From Lewinellaceae bacterium (GTDB lineage Bacteria > Bacteroidota > Bacteroidia > Chitinophagales > Saprospiraceae), in contig JADJUJ010000024.1 in NCBI GenBank assembly GCA_016710765.1, positions 1 to 64,000 on the forward strand: 64,000 nt of DNA. Direction: 5' to 3'. Below the pieces are notes generated by a model. The model did no database searches. It saw only the letters and a list, made by a program, of their open reading frames with translations, and was not told where the DNA came from. A program made the translations under genes and the position numbers. Positions 28,058 through 38,011 of this stretch are shown here, one piece after another. Every line of letters begins with the position of its first letter. Position 1 is the stretch's first letter.

Positions 28058-30493
28058 ATGTTGCATCGTTGCATTCTTCTCAGCGGTTTTTGTGCCATCC
28101 TGTTTTCAGGTGTTGCACAAAAACCGCTTTTTTTATGGTACGACCATCCAGCGCTAAATTGGAACGAAGCACTTCCGCTGGGCAATGGCCGCCTTGGCGC
28201 TATGGTTTTTGGTGGCGCCAGCGAGGAATTGGTCCAACTGAATGAATCCACGCTTTGGAGCGGCGGGCCTGCCGAACTGGAGTCCAATCACGAAGCCCAG
28301 TTTCACCTCCAACCTGCCCGGGAGGCACTGTTTAAAGGAGATTTGGTCAATGCAGAAAGAGAAACCAAATCTATGCAAGGGCTGTACAGTGAGTCCTACC
28401 TGCCGATGCTGGATCTTCATTTGACGATGGAGCACGACAGCATCACGACCAATTACCGGCGGGACCTGGATCTCCAAACAGCAATGGCAACAACGCAATA
28501 CAGCATTGGCGCAATCGAGTACACCCGGAAAATATTTGTTTCCGCACCCGATCAAGCGTTGGTGCTACAACTGGAGGCCAGTAAGCCGGGTAGTTTGAGT
28601 GGCACTTTTTCCGTCAACAGCCTCTTGCCCATTTTTATTGCACATCGAGATGTCAATGGTTTTACGGTGAAAGGTAAAGCGCCTGCGCATGCTGATCCCA
28701 GTTATGTCCAATACAATGATCCTGCTGTTGTATTTGAGGATACCAGCCATTGCAGGGGGATGCGTTTTGCCGTAACCGTTCGAGCGACCAGCGAGGACGG
28801 TATAATTTGGGTAGACAATACTGGTTTGCGATTCAAAGGTTGCAGCAGTTTGTTGCTTACACTCTGCGCGGCTACCAGTTTTAACGGATTTGACCACTGC
28901 CCTGACCGGGAGGGTCTGGATGAACTTGCCCTGGTGCGGGAAATGGAGCTTGGTTTGGGCGGAAAGGGTTTTACGGACTTGCAGCAGGCGCATATCGTTG
29001 ATTTTCAGCGTTACTTTAGCCGGGTTTCACTGTTGCTGGGTGGTCCTGATCACGCAGAACTTCCAACCGACCAGCGTTTGAAAGCCTATGATGCTGGTGC
29101 TACAGATCCCGGGCTGGAGGCTTTGTATTTTCAGTTTGGCAGGTACCTGCTCATCAGTGCTTCTCGACCCGGTGGTCCACCTGCCAACTTGCAGGGCATT
29201 TGGAACCCCATACTGCGTCCGCCCTGGAGCAGTAACTATACCATCAACATCAACACCGAGATGAATTACTGGCCGGCGGAAGTTTGCAACCTGCCGGAAA
29301 TGCACCAGCCGCTGCTCAATTTTATCGGAAACCTTGCCCAAACGGGCGCCATCACCGCCAACCATTTTTATGGCTGTCGGGGCTGGGTAGCGCACCATAA
29401 TTCCGATCTCTGGGCAATGTCCAATCCTGTAGGTGATTTGGGCCGGGGCGATCCGAAATGGGCCAACTGGCCGATGGGTGGCGTTTGGCTATGCCGGCAT
29501 TTGTGGGAGCATTATGCGTTTAACAACGATACCACCTGGCTCCGCGCAACTGCTTACCCGCTTATGGAAGGCTCCGTGCGATTCTGCCTGGATTGGTTGG
29601 TGGAGGGCCCTGACGGATATTTGGTGACGGCCCCATCCACGTCTCCCGAGAATGCCTATCGAGCGCCTGATGGAAATAGTTATGATGTTTCTGTTTCAAG
29701 CACCATGGATGTATCGCTGATTCGTGACCTGTTTATCAATGCATTTTTGGCCAGAAAAACCCTGGGCTTGGAAGGAGGCTTGTCGGATACCCTGCTGTTT
29801 ACCCTGGGTCGATTGATGCCTTTTCAAGTCGGTAGTCAGGGGCAGTTGCAGGAATGGTACCGCGATTTTCCGGATGTAGAACCCGAGCACCGGCATTTGT
29901 CGCATCTTGTTGGTTTGTACCCGGCGAGTTTGCTGGATGCATTCGCTGCTCCTTCGCTGGCCAATGCCGCCAGGCAAACGCTTATCATCCGTGGTGATGC
30001 GGGCACTGGCTGGAGCAAGGCCTGGAAAATCAACTTGTGGGCGCGTTTGCGTGATGGCAACCATGCCTACCAATTGTTGCGGGAGCTCCTGCATTGGTGC
30101 GGCGAGGCAGACAGCCATGGCGGCGGGACGTATTCAAACCTCTTTTGCGCCCATCCTCCCTTTCAGATCGACGGTAATTTTGGCGGAACTGCCGGAATTG
30201 CCGAAATGTTGTTGCAAAGTGATAAAGGGAGCATCAATCTGTTGCCAGCCTTGCCAGAGGCCTGGCAGTCTGGTTCGGTTACAGGACTTCGGGCCCGTGG
30301 AGGCTATACCGTTGATATAACCTGGAAAAAAGGGCGGTTGCATTCGGCGCTGATCCATGCATCCAGTGACGGCACCTGCTTTGTCATGGCCAAGGCGAAA
30401 TTGCACTTGAAGGGCAGTTATTTTAGAAAAAAGCATACAGTAATTTCGTTCCCGGTAAAAGCCGGAAGGACTTATCGTATTTTAGCGCACTGA
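28058..30493 (+). CDS. GH95 alpha-L-fucosidase / 1,2-alpha-fucosidase
   Basis: Large secreted glycosidase (811 aa) with a signal peptide (ends FSGVAQ). N-terminal beta domain LPLGNGRLGAMVFGG and LNESTLWSGGP; the (alpha/alpha)6 catalytic domain has NINTEMNYWPAEVCNL, EPEHRHLSHLVGLYP, GWSKAWKINLWARLRDG and HPPFQIDGNFGGTAGIAEML. GH95 members use an Asn/Asp-activated inverting mechanism and release alpha-1,2 fucose or galactose. Its ATG is two bases after the nqrF stop, so it may be transcribed with the nqr operon, which is metabolically odd. Confidence 0.95.
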   Translation: MLHRCILLSGFCAILFSGVAQKPLFLWYDHPALNWNEALPLGNGRLGAMVFGGASEELVQLNESTLWSGGPAELESNHEAQFHLQPAREALFKGDLVNAERETKSMQGLYSESYLPMLDLHLTMEHDSITTNYRRDLDLQTAMATTQYSIGAIEYTRKIFVSAPDQALVLQLEASKPGSLSGTFSVNSLLPIFIAHRDVNGFTVKGKAPAHADPSYVQYNDPAVVFEDTSHCRGMRFAVTVRATSEDGIIWVDNTGLRFKGCSSLLLTLCAATSFNGFDHCPDREGLDELALVREMELGLGGKGFTDLQQAHIVDFQRYFSRVSLLLGGPDHAELPTDQRLKAYDAGATDPGLEALYFQFGRYLLISASRPGGPPANLQGIWNPILRPPWSSNYTININTEMNYWPAEVCNLPEMHQPLLNFIGNLAQTGAITANHFYGCRGWVAHHNSDLWAMSNPVGDLGRGDPKWANWPMGGVWLCRHLWEHYAFNNDTTWLRATAYPLMEGSVRFCLDWLVEGPDGYLVTAPSTSPENAYRAPDGNSYDVSVSSTMDVSLIRDLFINAFLARKTLGLEGGLSDTLLFTLGRLMPFQVGSQGQLQEWYRDFPDVEPEHRHLSHLVGLYPASLLDAFAAPSLANAARQTLIIRGDAGTGWSKAWKINLWARLRDGNHAYQLLRELLHWCGEADSHGGGTYSNLFCAHPPFQIDGNFGGTAGIAEMLLQSDKGSINLLPALPEAWQSGSVTGLRARGGYTVDITWKKGRLHSALIHASSDGTCFVMAKAKLHLKGSYFRKKHTVISFPVKAGRTYRILAH

Positions 30494-30543
30494 TCCAAAA
30501 GATGCCCCGTCTCGGGCATTTCACAATACCAACTTGACTGAAG

Positions 30544-31555
30544 ATGAAACAATTGATTGGGGTAATCTTGCTTTTAGTAACCCTTTTCGGAGTAGGCTGC
30601 CAGCAGGATAAACCTGCTTATACCCATTTGGAGGGGCAGGCGCAAGGCACTACCTTTTCGATTATCTACCAGGATTCTCTGCAACGAGATTACGCCGCAC
30701 CAATAGACAGTTTGTTTCGACTGATTGATAAAAGTATGTCGCTTTGGGACAGCACTTCCATCATTACCAGGATGAACCAAAATGATACTTCGATTCGGGC
30801 AGACAAACATTTGCAGCGTGTTTTTGATGTATCTGAAGCGGTATCTGCCTCAACTGGCGGTGCGTTTGATATTACGGTTGGGCCGCTGGTGCGCACCTGG
30901 GGTTTTAGTTATAAAAAAAATCTGCCCTTTCCCGATTCGGCTGTGGTAGACAGTCTTAAATCGTTGATTGGTTACCAAAAAGTGCATCTGGATAAGGGGC
31001 GGTTGGTCAAAGCCGACCCGAGAATGGAGATTGATTTGAATGCCATTGCACAAGGCTATACAGTGGATGTGATGGCCGAGTTTTTTGGAGGCACGGGGCG
31101 TGCACAACTACATGATAGAGATTGGAGGGGAACTCCGCACTGCTGGTGTGAATGAACAGCATGAGCCCTGGCTTATTGGCATTGATAAACCCATTGAAGG
31201 GGAGGGGAGGGCCTTGCAAGCCATTCTGAAATTGAGTGGCAAATCGCTGGCAACATCCGGGAGTTACCGTAAATTTATTGAGCGGGACGGGCATAAATTC
31301 AGCCACGCCATCAATCCGCAAACAGGCTTTCCGGTGGAACATCCCGTTTTAAGTGTATCGGTTATTGCCGATAATTGCACACTGGCTGATGCTTATGCTA
31401 CGGCCTGCCTGGTGCAAGGATTGGAATGGTCGTTTGAATTGGCCAGGGAAAAGAAACTTGAAGTGTTTTGTATTTATGCCGACGACAACAACAAGATGCA
31501 AACGCAGGCAACGCCAGGATTCGAACAATTGATGCAGGATCCGGAAAAACAGTAA
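30544..31555 (+). CDS. apbE: FAD:protein FMN transferase ApbE (frameshifted)
   Basis: Periplasmic lipoprotein (LVTLFGVGC lipobox, Cys19) that transfers FMN from FAD to threonines of NqrB and NqrC, so it matures the neighbouring complex. Motifs: GTTFSIIY, SLWDSTSIITRMN, GGAFDITVGPLVRTWGF, DLNAIAQGYTVD, and, after the break, SGKSLATSGSYRKF, FSHAINPQTGFP and TLADAYATACLV. At 31081-31086 six T stand where five restore EFLEARGVHNYMIEIGGE. Separated from nqrF only by the GH95 gene. Confidence 0.95.
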
Positions 31556-31695
31556 TGGCCGGCGAATTGGATTTATGCTGAATGCCCTCCGCTGGGTAGC
31601 AATGGACACAGATATACTCCTGATCAGCCTGGGCCGTTTTTACAAACTGGCTGATTAGTGTGCGCTGCACGAAAAGCAGAAGGGGTATGCCCAGT

Positions 31696-31895
31696 TTAGG
31701 TTGTTTCTGGATTGCCACATGCCTCTTCGGGTTTGCGGCCGCAAACGCCACAAACAGCGCCTTCCTTTTGTAACATAGGGTTGTTATTGGCACAAGTGCC
31801 CCTGAAAGTGCCCCTTTTACAAACAATAGCCGGACACTGAACATCAAAAAAGCGATCAAAACAAGGGAAATCGAAAGCAGTAGAACGGTAAGCAT
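31696..31895 (-). CDS. nqrM: Na+-NQR maturation protein NqrM (DUF539), frameshifted
   Basis: Short gene on the strand opposite to apbE. Start ATG 31893-31895 gives one membrane helix, MLTVLLLSISLVLIAFLMFS, then VRLLFVKG; adding one G to the GGGG run (31811-31814 on plus) continues as GTFRGTCANNNPMLQKEG, AVCGVCGRKPEEACGNPETT, stop at 31696-31698. The four cysteines (one, then CxxC, then one) and the single helix are the NqrM pattern; NqrM is needed to place the iron centre between NqrD and NqrE. Restored length 66 aa. Identified by hand from the sequence pattern. Confidence 0.85.
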
Positions 31896-31955
31896 GTCTG
31901 GTGAAATTTGATTGGGGAAATATTTAAAATTAGAACACAAAAAACAACTGTATTG

Positions 31956-31986
31956 TTTGACGGCAAAATTAATTAAGATATCTTTG
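31956..31986 (+). promoter_or_regulatory. Consensus Bacteroidota promoter for the CBS gene
   Basis: TTTG at 31956-31959, exactly 19 bases, then TATCTTTG at 31979-31986: a full match to the primary sigma-factor consensus. It lies 38 bases before the start codon at 32025 and also diverges from nqrM. Confidence 0.8.
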
Positions 31987-32024
31987 GCCAAGCATATACT
32001 CAAAGATAACAAAAAACTACAACC

Positions 32025-32474
32025 ATGCATGTCCGCACGAAAATTCCCGTAAAACAGGTCATGACCGAGAAAGGTATCAATGTTGTTTGGACGGTTACAC
32101 CCGAAACCATGGTGATAGAAGCACTAATGTTAATGGAAGAAAAAAACATTGGTGCAGTGGTTGTTATGAAAGGCAACAGCATTATTGGTATCTTTTCCGA
32201 GCGTGAATATTCCAGGCAAGGCATTATTAAAGGGCGGAAAGCCAAGAGCACACCTGTGACAGAAGTAATGAACAGCGACCTGGCAATTGTGCACCCTGAA
32301 GAGGATGTCAATGAGTGTATGGGGCTGTTTCTAACAAAAAAAACACGCTACTTGCCAGTGGTTCAGGACGACGAAATAATTGGCCTTATTAGTATGGGCG
32401 ACGTGGTGTCCTCCATGATTAAAAACCAGCGTGATCACATCGAATTTCTTGAAAGTTATATTACCAGACACTAG
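32025..32474 (+). CDS. CBS-domain-pair protein
   Basis: 149-aa cytosolic protein made of two CBS motifs: VKQVMTEKG..VWTVTPETMVIEAL.LM.EKNIGAVVVM..NSIIGIFSEREYSRQ and VTEVMNSDLAIVHPEEDVNECMGLF...TRYLPVVQDDEIIGLISMGDVV. Such stand-alone pairs bind adenine nucleotides and tune enzymes or channels. The next gene, a Na+/H+ antiporter 26 bases downstream, is a plausible partner in one operon. Confidence 0.9.
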   Translation: MHVRTKIPVKQVMTEKGINVVWTVTPETMVIEALMLMEEKNIGAVVVMKGNSIIGIFSEREYSRQGIIKGRKAKSTPVTEVMNSDLAIVHPEEDVNECMGLFLTKKTRYLPVVQDDEIIGLISMGDVVSSMIKNQRDHIEFLESYITRH

Positions 32475-32500
32475 ACCTATTACGCACCTAACACCCTTTT

Positions 32501-33828
32501 ATGGCAACCTTGATTGTAGTAGCATTTATCATTGGCTACCTCTTAATTGCATTAGAACACCCCATCCACATCGACAAGGCCGCCTCGGCCGTTCTTACCG
32601 GAGTAGTTTGCTGGGTTTTACTCGTTTACGGATATGACGCGATGCCGGTCATGGCACACGGAACAGCAGAAGGCGCCTCCACCGACACGCACGATATTAT
32701 TTCTCACGCTTTAGCAGAGCATTTGGGTGACATTTCCTCCATCCTGTTTTTCTTGCTTGGGGCTATGACCATTGTGGAACTTGTAGATGCCCACGATGGA
32801 TTTAAGGTTATTACCGACCGAATCAGAACAACCAATCGGGTCAGGCTGCTATGGATATTGTCCATTGTAGCTTTCTTCCTTTCCGCTGCCCTTGACAACA
32901 TGACCACTGCCATTGTGATGAGCGCTCTGGTTCGGCGGTTGGCTAAAGATAAAAGTGACCGTTGGATTTTGGCTGGTTTTGTCATCATTGCAGCCAACGC
33001 TGGTGGTGCCTGGTCGCCAATTGGTGACGTGACCACCATTATGCTTTGGATTGGTGGGCAGATCACAGCATTGAATATTGTGAAGATGTTGTTCATTCCT
33101 TCCATGGTCAGCCTGCTGGTACCGCTTGCTGTTGCTTCTTTTTTCATGAAAGGAGAAATAGACAAACCTGAAATTAAAAAGAAGCCGAGGGGCATTACCA
33201 TACCACTCCCAGACAGCAACAAACCATATTTTTACTCGGCGTGGGCAGCCTTCTTTTTGTGCCCATATTTAAAACCATTACCCACCTTCCTCCCTTCATG
33301 GGTATCATGCTGGGGGTTGGTACGCTGTGGTATGTTACTGAAATGATGCACAAAGGTCGGGAGCCTGAGGTACGCGGACGACTGACCGTAGCAGCTGTAT
33401 TGCGCCGGATTGATACACCCAGTATTTTGTTCTTTCTCGGCATCCTGTTGGCTGTTGCAGCACTGGAAACCTCCGGTCACCTGCACCTGCTGGCGTCTGG
33501 ACTGAATGATGCTATTGGGAATATTTACATCATCAATACCCTCATCGGTATGCTTTCTTCCATTGTGGACAACGTTCCACTCGTGGCTGCCGCTATGGGT
33601 ATGTATCCCATTTCCCAAATTCCAGTGGACGATAAATTTTGGGAATTACTCGCTTACTGCGCCGGTACTGGTGGTAGTATCCTGATTATTGGCTCCGCCG
33701 CTGGCGTTGCCACCATGGGGATTTTGAAAATCGACTTCATTTGGTACCTCCGTAAAATCAGTTTCTATGCATTGATCGGATATTTTTCCGGTATACTGGT
33801 ATACTATTTGCTTGAGAACGTAATGTAA
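32501..33828 (+). CDS. nhaD: Na+/H+ antiporter NhaD (frameshifted)
   Basis: IT-superfamily antiporter, about 442 aa when restored. Motifs: HLGDISSILFFLLGAMTIVELVDAH, FFLSAALDNMTTAIVMSALVRRL, ANAGGAWSPIGDVTTIMLWIGGQ and, after the break, SSIVDNVPLVAAAMGMY and GTGGSILIIGSAAGVATMG. Adding one C to CCC 33208-33210 gives PLPRQQQTIFLLGVGSLLFVPIF. It returns Na+ against H+ and so works with the Na+ cycle of the nearby Na+-NQR. Confidence 0.94.
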
Positions 33829-33951
33829 CTGGACTATCGCCTAAAGTTAAAGTCTGGGTCAGCACAGCTCGGTTGTATTGCCGTACTGTGAAACATTTTG
33901 AACCTTCTTGCGTTAGGAAGGAAGTCTTAAAGCATTGTGTACTACCAGAAT

Positions 33952-34607
33952 ATGACCAAACCAAATTACCTGCCCGTCCTAATCGCCTTTTCTGCATTCC
34001 TGTTGGGCGTATTACCAGCGTCTGCTCAATCCAAAGATTGGGCGCTGAAAAGCGAAAAAGAAGGCGTTAAAGTCTATTATCGCCAAACCTCTGGTGTTCA
34101 TGAGGTAAAGCTACCACTTCCCTCAAAACCTCATTGAGTGGTATTCTTCACCTTTTTGCTGAAGTGGAACAATACCCGGATTGGGGCTATAAAGTTGTGG
34201 AGTCCAGGCTTATTCAAAAGAAATCGGATACCGACCTGATTTATTACACCCGTTTTGATTTTCCCTGGCCGCTCAGTGACCGGGATATTGTCATGCACTC
34301 AACCCTTATACAGGACCCTGTTACTAAAAAAGTAGTGTCAAAAAGTGTAGCAGAGCCCTGGCATATTGCAGAAGTGGCTGATGTGGTGCGGATTAAAGAG
34401 GCCCGTACCCAGTGGTCTTTGTACCCCAATGAAACGGGGTGGCTTTACCTGGAATACTACATTTATTCCAATCCAGGAGGGATGCTGCCCAGTTGGTTGG
34501 TAAACATGGCCATCGATGTAGGACCTTTGGAAACCATCAAGGCAATACGTGGAAAATTGGCTGACCCCACTTACCAGGCCGTAAAATTGGCGCATATCCT
34601 AGAATAA
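33952..34607 (+). CDS. START/SRPBCC-domain lipid-binding protein (frameshifted)
   Basis: Exported protein (signal peptide ending LPASAQ) with a START-like domain of about 190 residues: DWALKSEKEGVKVYYRQTSG, then after one restored base near 34113 LTTSLKTSLSGILHLFAEVEQYPDWGYKV, YYTRFDFPWPLSDRDIVMHST and PSWLVNMAIDVGPLETIKAIR. START domains bind lipids or other hydrophobic ligands. Cargo unknown. Confidence 0.88.
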
Positions 34608-34670
34608 GATAGGCTTTCAGGCAAACAATGCAGCAAAAGTGCTGTTCTTTTGTGGTTCAAACTCATACCA

Positions 34671-36491
34671 ATGGCCTACAAAAGTTTACGCGACGCCGTG
34701 CGCGATCTGGAAAACAATTGCATGCTGCTGCGCATACGGGAAGAAGTTGACCCCAACCTTGAAATGGCAGCCATCCACAGGCTGGTTTATGAACGGCAAG
34801 GTCCGGCAATACTATACGAAAAAGTAAAGGGCAGTCCTTTTCAGGCAGTCAGCAACCTGTATGGAACCTTTCGTCAGACGGAATATTTGTTTCGGCACAC
34901 ACTTCCCCGCGTTAAAAAAGTAATCGAACTCAAGCAGGATCCTACGCGCCTGCTTCGGCAGCCCTTGCGTTATCTCAGTGCGCCTTTCACCGCCCTGTCA
35001 GCGCTTCCCATGCGCAGTATTTTTAAAGCCCCGGTGCGGTACGGCACTACAACCATCGATCAATTGCCCCAGGTGAAAAGTTGGCCAATGGATGGTGGCG
35101 CCTTTATTACCCTGCCACAGGTGTATACAGAGGACCCCGACACGCCTGGTGTGATGCATTCCAACCTAGGTATGTACCGCATTCAATTGTCGGGCAACGA
35201 TTACATTCCCAACGAAGAAATCGGCTTGCACTACCAGATCCACCGCGGCATTGGTGTGCACCATGAAAAATACAACCGCCTGGATCAGCCTTTCCGTTGC
35301 AGCATTTTTGTGGGCGGACTGCCGAGCCATGCCTTTTCTGCCATCATGCCGCTCCCGGAAGGCCTGAGTGAACTTACATTTGCGGGCATGATGGCCGGTC
35401 GCCGCTTTCGCCATCAAATGCACGAAGGCTACCGCCTCTCTTCCGATGCTGATTTTGTGATTACGGGCGAAATTTTAAAAAATGTAAAAAAATCGGAGGG
35501 CCCATTTGGTGATCACCTGGGGTATTACTCCCTGGCCCACGATTTCCCTGTGATGCGGGTGCAAAAGGTGTACCACCGCAAAGATCCGTTGTGGCATTTT
35601 ACCGCCGTGGGGCGGCCACCAGCAGAAGACAGCAGTTTTGGCTGGCTGATCCACGAACTGGTGGCGCCGCTCACACCCGGCGAATTTCCGGGCTTGAAAG
35701 AACTGCACGCCGTGGATGCCGCCGGGGTACACCCCTTGCTGGTAGCCATTGGGCACGAGCGGTACATGCCTTTCCGCGAGCGCGTACCGGAAGAAATCCT
35801 CACCATCGCCAATCGTATCCTGGGCAGTGGCCAAACCTCTTTGGCGAAGTTTCTCTGGATTGCCGCCAGTGACGATGACCCCAGCCTGGATACACACGAT
35901 CTGCCCCGGTTTTTTCAGCATATGCTGGAGCGGGTAGATTGGACCCGCGACCTGCATTTTCAGACCCGCACTACCATTGACACCCTCGACTATTCCGGTT
36001 CCGGTTGGAACGAGGGCTCCAAAGTGGTGGTCGCTTGTCGGGGCGAAAAACGCCGTCAACTCAGCAAGATCTTACCAGAAGCCTTCAAACTGCCAGAAGG
36101 GTTCAGCGAGCCGCATTTTTGTATGCCGGGAATCCTGGCCATTAAGGCGCCTAGGTTTGAGGCTGAGTTGCCGGCGCGGGAGCAAGTGGAGGAATTCTGC
36201 CGCTTTATGGCCAATTACAGCCTTGAGGGCATTCCTATGATCGTGTTGTGCGACGACAGCACCTTTACTGCAGCCACCCTTAACAACTTTGTATGGGTGA
36301 CGTTCACGCGGGCCAACCCGAGTCACGATACCTATGGCATTCACTCCTTTGTTGCCAACAAGCACTGGGGATGCCGCGGTCCGCTGGTGATTGATGCGCG
36401 CAAAAAGCCGCACCATGCGCCGGAGTTGATCCCCGACCCGGAGGTAGACAAGCGGGCGGAGGCGATATTGGCACGAAACTGGAGAAGGTAA
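34671..36491 (+). CDS. UbiD-family prenylated-FMN decarboxylase
   Basis: Reversible decarboxylase, 606 aa from ATG 34671 (MAYKSLRDAVRDLE). UbiD motifs: GMYRIQLSGNDYIPNEEIGLHYQIHRGIGVH, EGPFGDHLGYYSLAHDFPVMRV with the catalytic glutamate, PLWHFTAVGRPPAEDS and FVWVTFTRANPSHDTYG. It could serve menaquinone or ubiquinone synthesis or aromatic-acid metabolism; the UbiX partner that makes prenyl-FMN is not in the window. An upstream TTG at 34650 is less likely as start. Confidence 0.92.
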   Translation: MAYKSLRDAVRDLENNCMLLRIREEVDPNLEMAAIHRLVYERQGPAILYEKVKGSPFQAVSNLYGTFRQTEYLFRHTLPRVKKVIELKQDPTRLLRQPLRYLSAPFTALSALPMRSIFKAPVRYGTTTIDQLPQVKSWPMDGGAFITLPQVYTEDPDTPGVMHSNLGMYRIQLSGNDYIPNEEIGLHYQIHRGIGVHHEKYNRLDQPFRCSIFVGGLPSHAFSAIMPLPEGLSELTFAGMMAGRRFRHQMHEGYRLSSDADFVITGEILKNVKKSEGPFGDHLGYYSLAHDFPVMRVQKVYHRKDPLWHFTAVGRPPAEDSSFGWLIHELVAPLTPGEFPGLKELHAVDAAGVHPLLVAIGHERYMPFRERVPEEILTIANRILGSGQTSLAKFLWIAASDDDPSLDTHDLPRFFQHMLERVDWTRDLHFQTRTTIDTLDYSGSGWNEGSKVVVACRGEKRRQLSKILPEAFKLPEGFSEPHFCMPGILAIKAPRFEAELPAREQVEEFCRFMANYSLEGIPMIVLCDDSTFTAATLNNFVWVTFTRANPSHDTYGIHSFVANKHWGCRGPLVIDARKKPHHAPELIPDPEVDKRAEAILARNWRR

Positions 36492-36514
36492 AAATACCTA
36501 GCAAAGACATAGTA

Positions 36515-38011
36515 ATGAAGGCAAAAATCTTTATTAGTTATCGGAGGAATGATAGCCGTTGGCAGTCAAAAGCTATTTACGACGACCTTACCAAACATTT
36601 TGGTGAAAATGCAGTATTCAAAGATTTAGAGATAACTCCGGGACAAGATTTTGAAGAACGTCTAAGGCAGGAAATTGATGAATCAAATGTAATACTTTTA
36701 TTAATCAGTAAAAATTGGATGAAGGAGTTGAAAAAACGCCTTCATGGTGGTGAAAAAGATTATGTTCAATATGAATTGACAACTGCTATTTCACTAGGGA
36801 AATATGTAATTCCGATATTATTTGATGATGTGAAAATGCCGAGTGATGGAGAGTTGCCAGATTTGCTAAAGCCAATTTCCAAATTAAATGCAATCTCACT
36901 ACTGGACACCACTTTCAAAAATGGGATTGGAAAACTAATAGAGACAATTGAAGATTTTCTCAAAAAAACCTCCAGCCCTAAACGCATACTTGTATTGGAT
37001 TCTGGGGGCATTAGGATTGGCGCTTTGCTTGGACAATTGCAACATATTGAGAACCGATTGCGATTGCGGTATGGCCGTGATGACTTTCGGTTGCAGCAAT
37101 ATTTTAATTTAATAATAGGATCTGGTGATAGTGCATTATTAGCCACACTATTGGCACAAGGAAAATCAGTTTCTGAAGTTTATAAAATACATGCCCATTT
37201 TTACGATGAAATCTACAAACCAAATAGAAATAACACAGTAAAAATGTTTCGAATTTTTACTTCTATGCATGATAGTAAATTATTGGAATCGTTTTTAAAC
37301 AGGATATTTTATGATTCATCGATATTAGATGGCTCATTGGAAACGGGGTTATTGGTTTTTGTTTATGACTTGTACAATAAGTCATTGGTACCTGTTTCTA
37401 ACATATCTTCTCTGAACAAAAATGTCGATTTAGAATTAAATTTCATGAAGAATTTTATTAGATCTTCATTTGCTACTCCATCTTATTTTAATCCATATAA
37501 TTCAGAATCAGGGGTTTATATTGATGCTTCAATTTATTGTGGCAGGAATCCTTCTTTAGCCGTTTTTCAAAATATTCAGAACAACCTTCAACAAGACGAA
37601 TGGAAGATTGGTACAGAAAATCTTTTTATACTTTCTCTCGGGTTTGATTCAGTTGATCTGGGTTTAACGGTCAAAAAGGGAGACTCAAATTATAACGTTT
37701 TACAGTGGGCAAGTCTGCTCCCAAGTGTTTTGATGGGAACCATTGATCGCAATACCGCTTTACTTTTGCAGGGAATCAGTCAAGGAATGGTATTAGGAGT
37801 GCCAATTGATGATATTCTTTTTAACTCTGGAAGTAATAGTGCTAATAGCTTATTTACCTATCATCGGTTTAACTGCTCAACCAAGGGAATTAAGGCGAAT
37901 GACATGTCTGAATATCATTCACGGACTTTTGAAAAGTGGTTTGCTCATGGGAAATTGCAAATAGAAGGTCAATTAGTTCCATCATTCTTCCCTGCGTGGT
38001 TTGATGTATAA
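36515..38011 (+). CDS. TIR-domain protein fused to a patatin-like domain without catalytic serine
   Basis: 498 aa, cytosolic. Residues 1-150 are a TIR domain (KIFISYRRNDSRWQS, VILLLISKNWM, YVQYELTTAISLGKYVIPI); Glu87 sits at the position of the NADase glutamate (compare WVHKEIVTALSCGK of SARM1). From 156 a patatin fold starts with ILVLDSGGIRIGALLGQLQHIE (oxyanion loop D162-R167), YFNLIIGSGDSALLATLLA, SSFATPSYFNPYN and YIDASIYCGRNPS (Asp337). The nucleophile elbow GxSxG is GSGDS, with Gly204 in place of Ser. The gene is clearly more AT-rich than its neighbours, suggesting transfer. A role in anti-phage defence is likely by analogy with TIR NADase effectors but not shown. Confidence 0.85.
   Translation: MKAKIFISYRRNDSRWQSKAIYDDLTKHFGENAVFKDLEITPGQDFEERLRQEIDESNVILLLISKNWMKELKKRLHGGEKDYVQYELTTAISLGKYVIPILFDDVKMPSDGELPDLLKPISKLNAISLLDTTFKNGIGKLIETIEDFLKKTSSPKRILVLDSGGIRIGALLGQLQHIENRLRLRYGRDDFRLQQYFNLIIGSGDSALLATLLAQGKSVSEVYKIHAHFYDEIYKPNRNNTVKMFRIFTSMHDSKLLESFLNRIFYDSSILDGSLETGLLVFVYDLYNKSLVPVSNISSLNKNVDLELNFMKNFIRSSFATPSYFNPYNSESGVYIDASIYCGRNPSLAVFQNIQNNLQQDEWKIGTENLFILSLGFDSVDLGLTVKKGDSNYNVLQWASLLPSVLMGTIDRNTALLLQGISQGMVLGVPIDDILFNSGSNSANSLFTYHRFNCSTKGIKANDMSEYHSRTFEKWFAHGKLQIEGQLVPSFFPAWFDV

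Noticed and set aside
31398..31690. Downstream continuation of the nqrM-strand frame (to 31398)
   Set aside because: It is reached only without correcting the GGGG run; after correction NqrM stops at 31696 and the rest overlaps apbE antisense.
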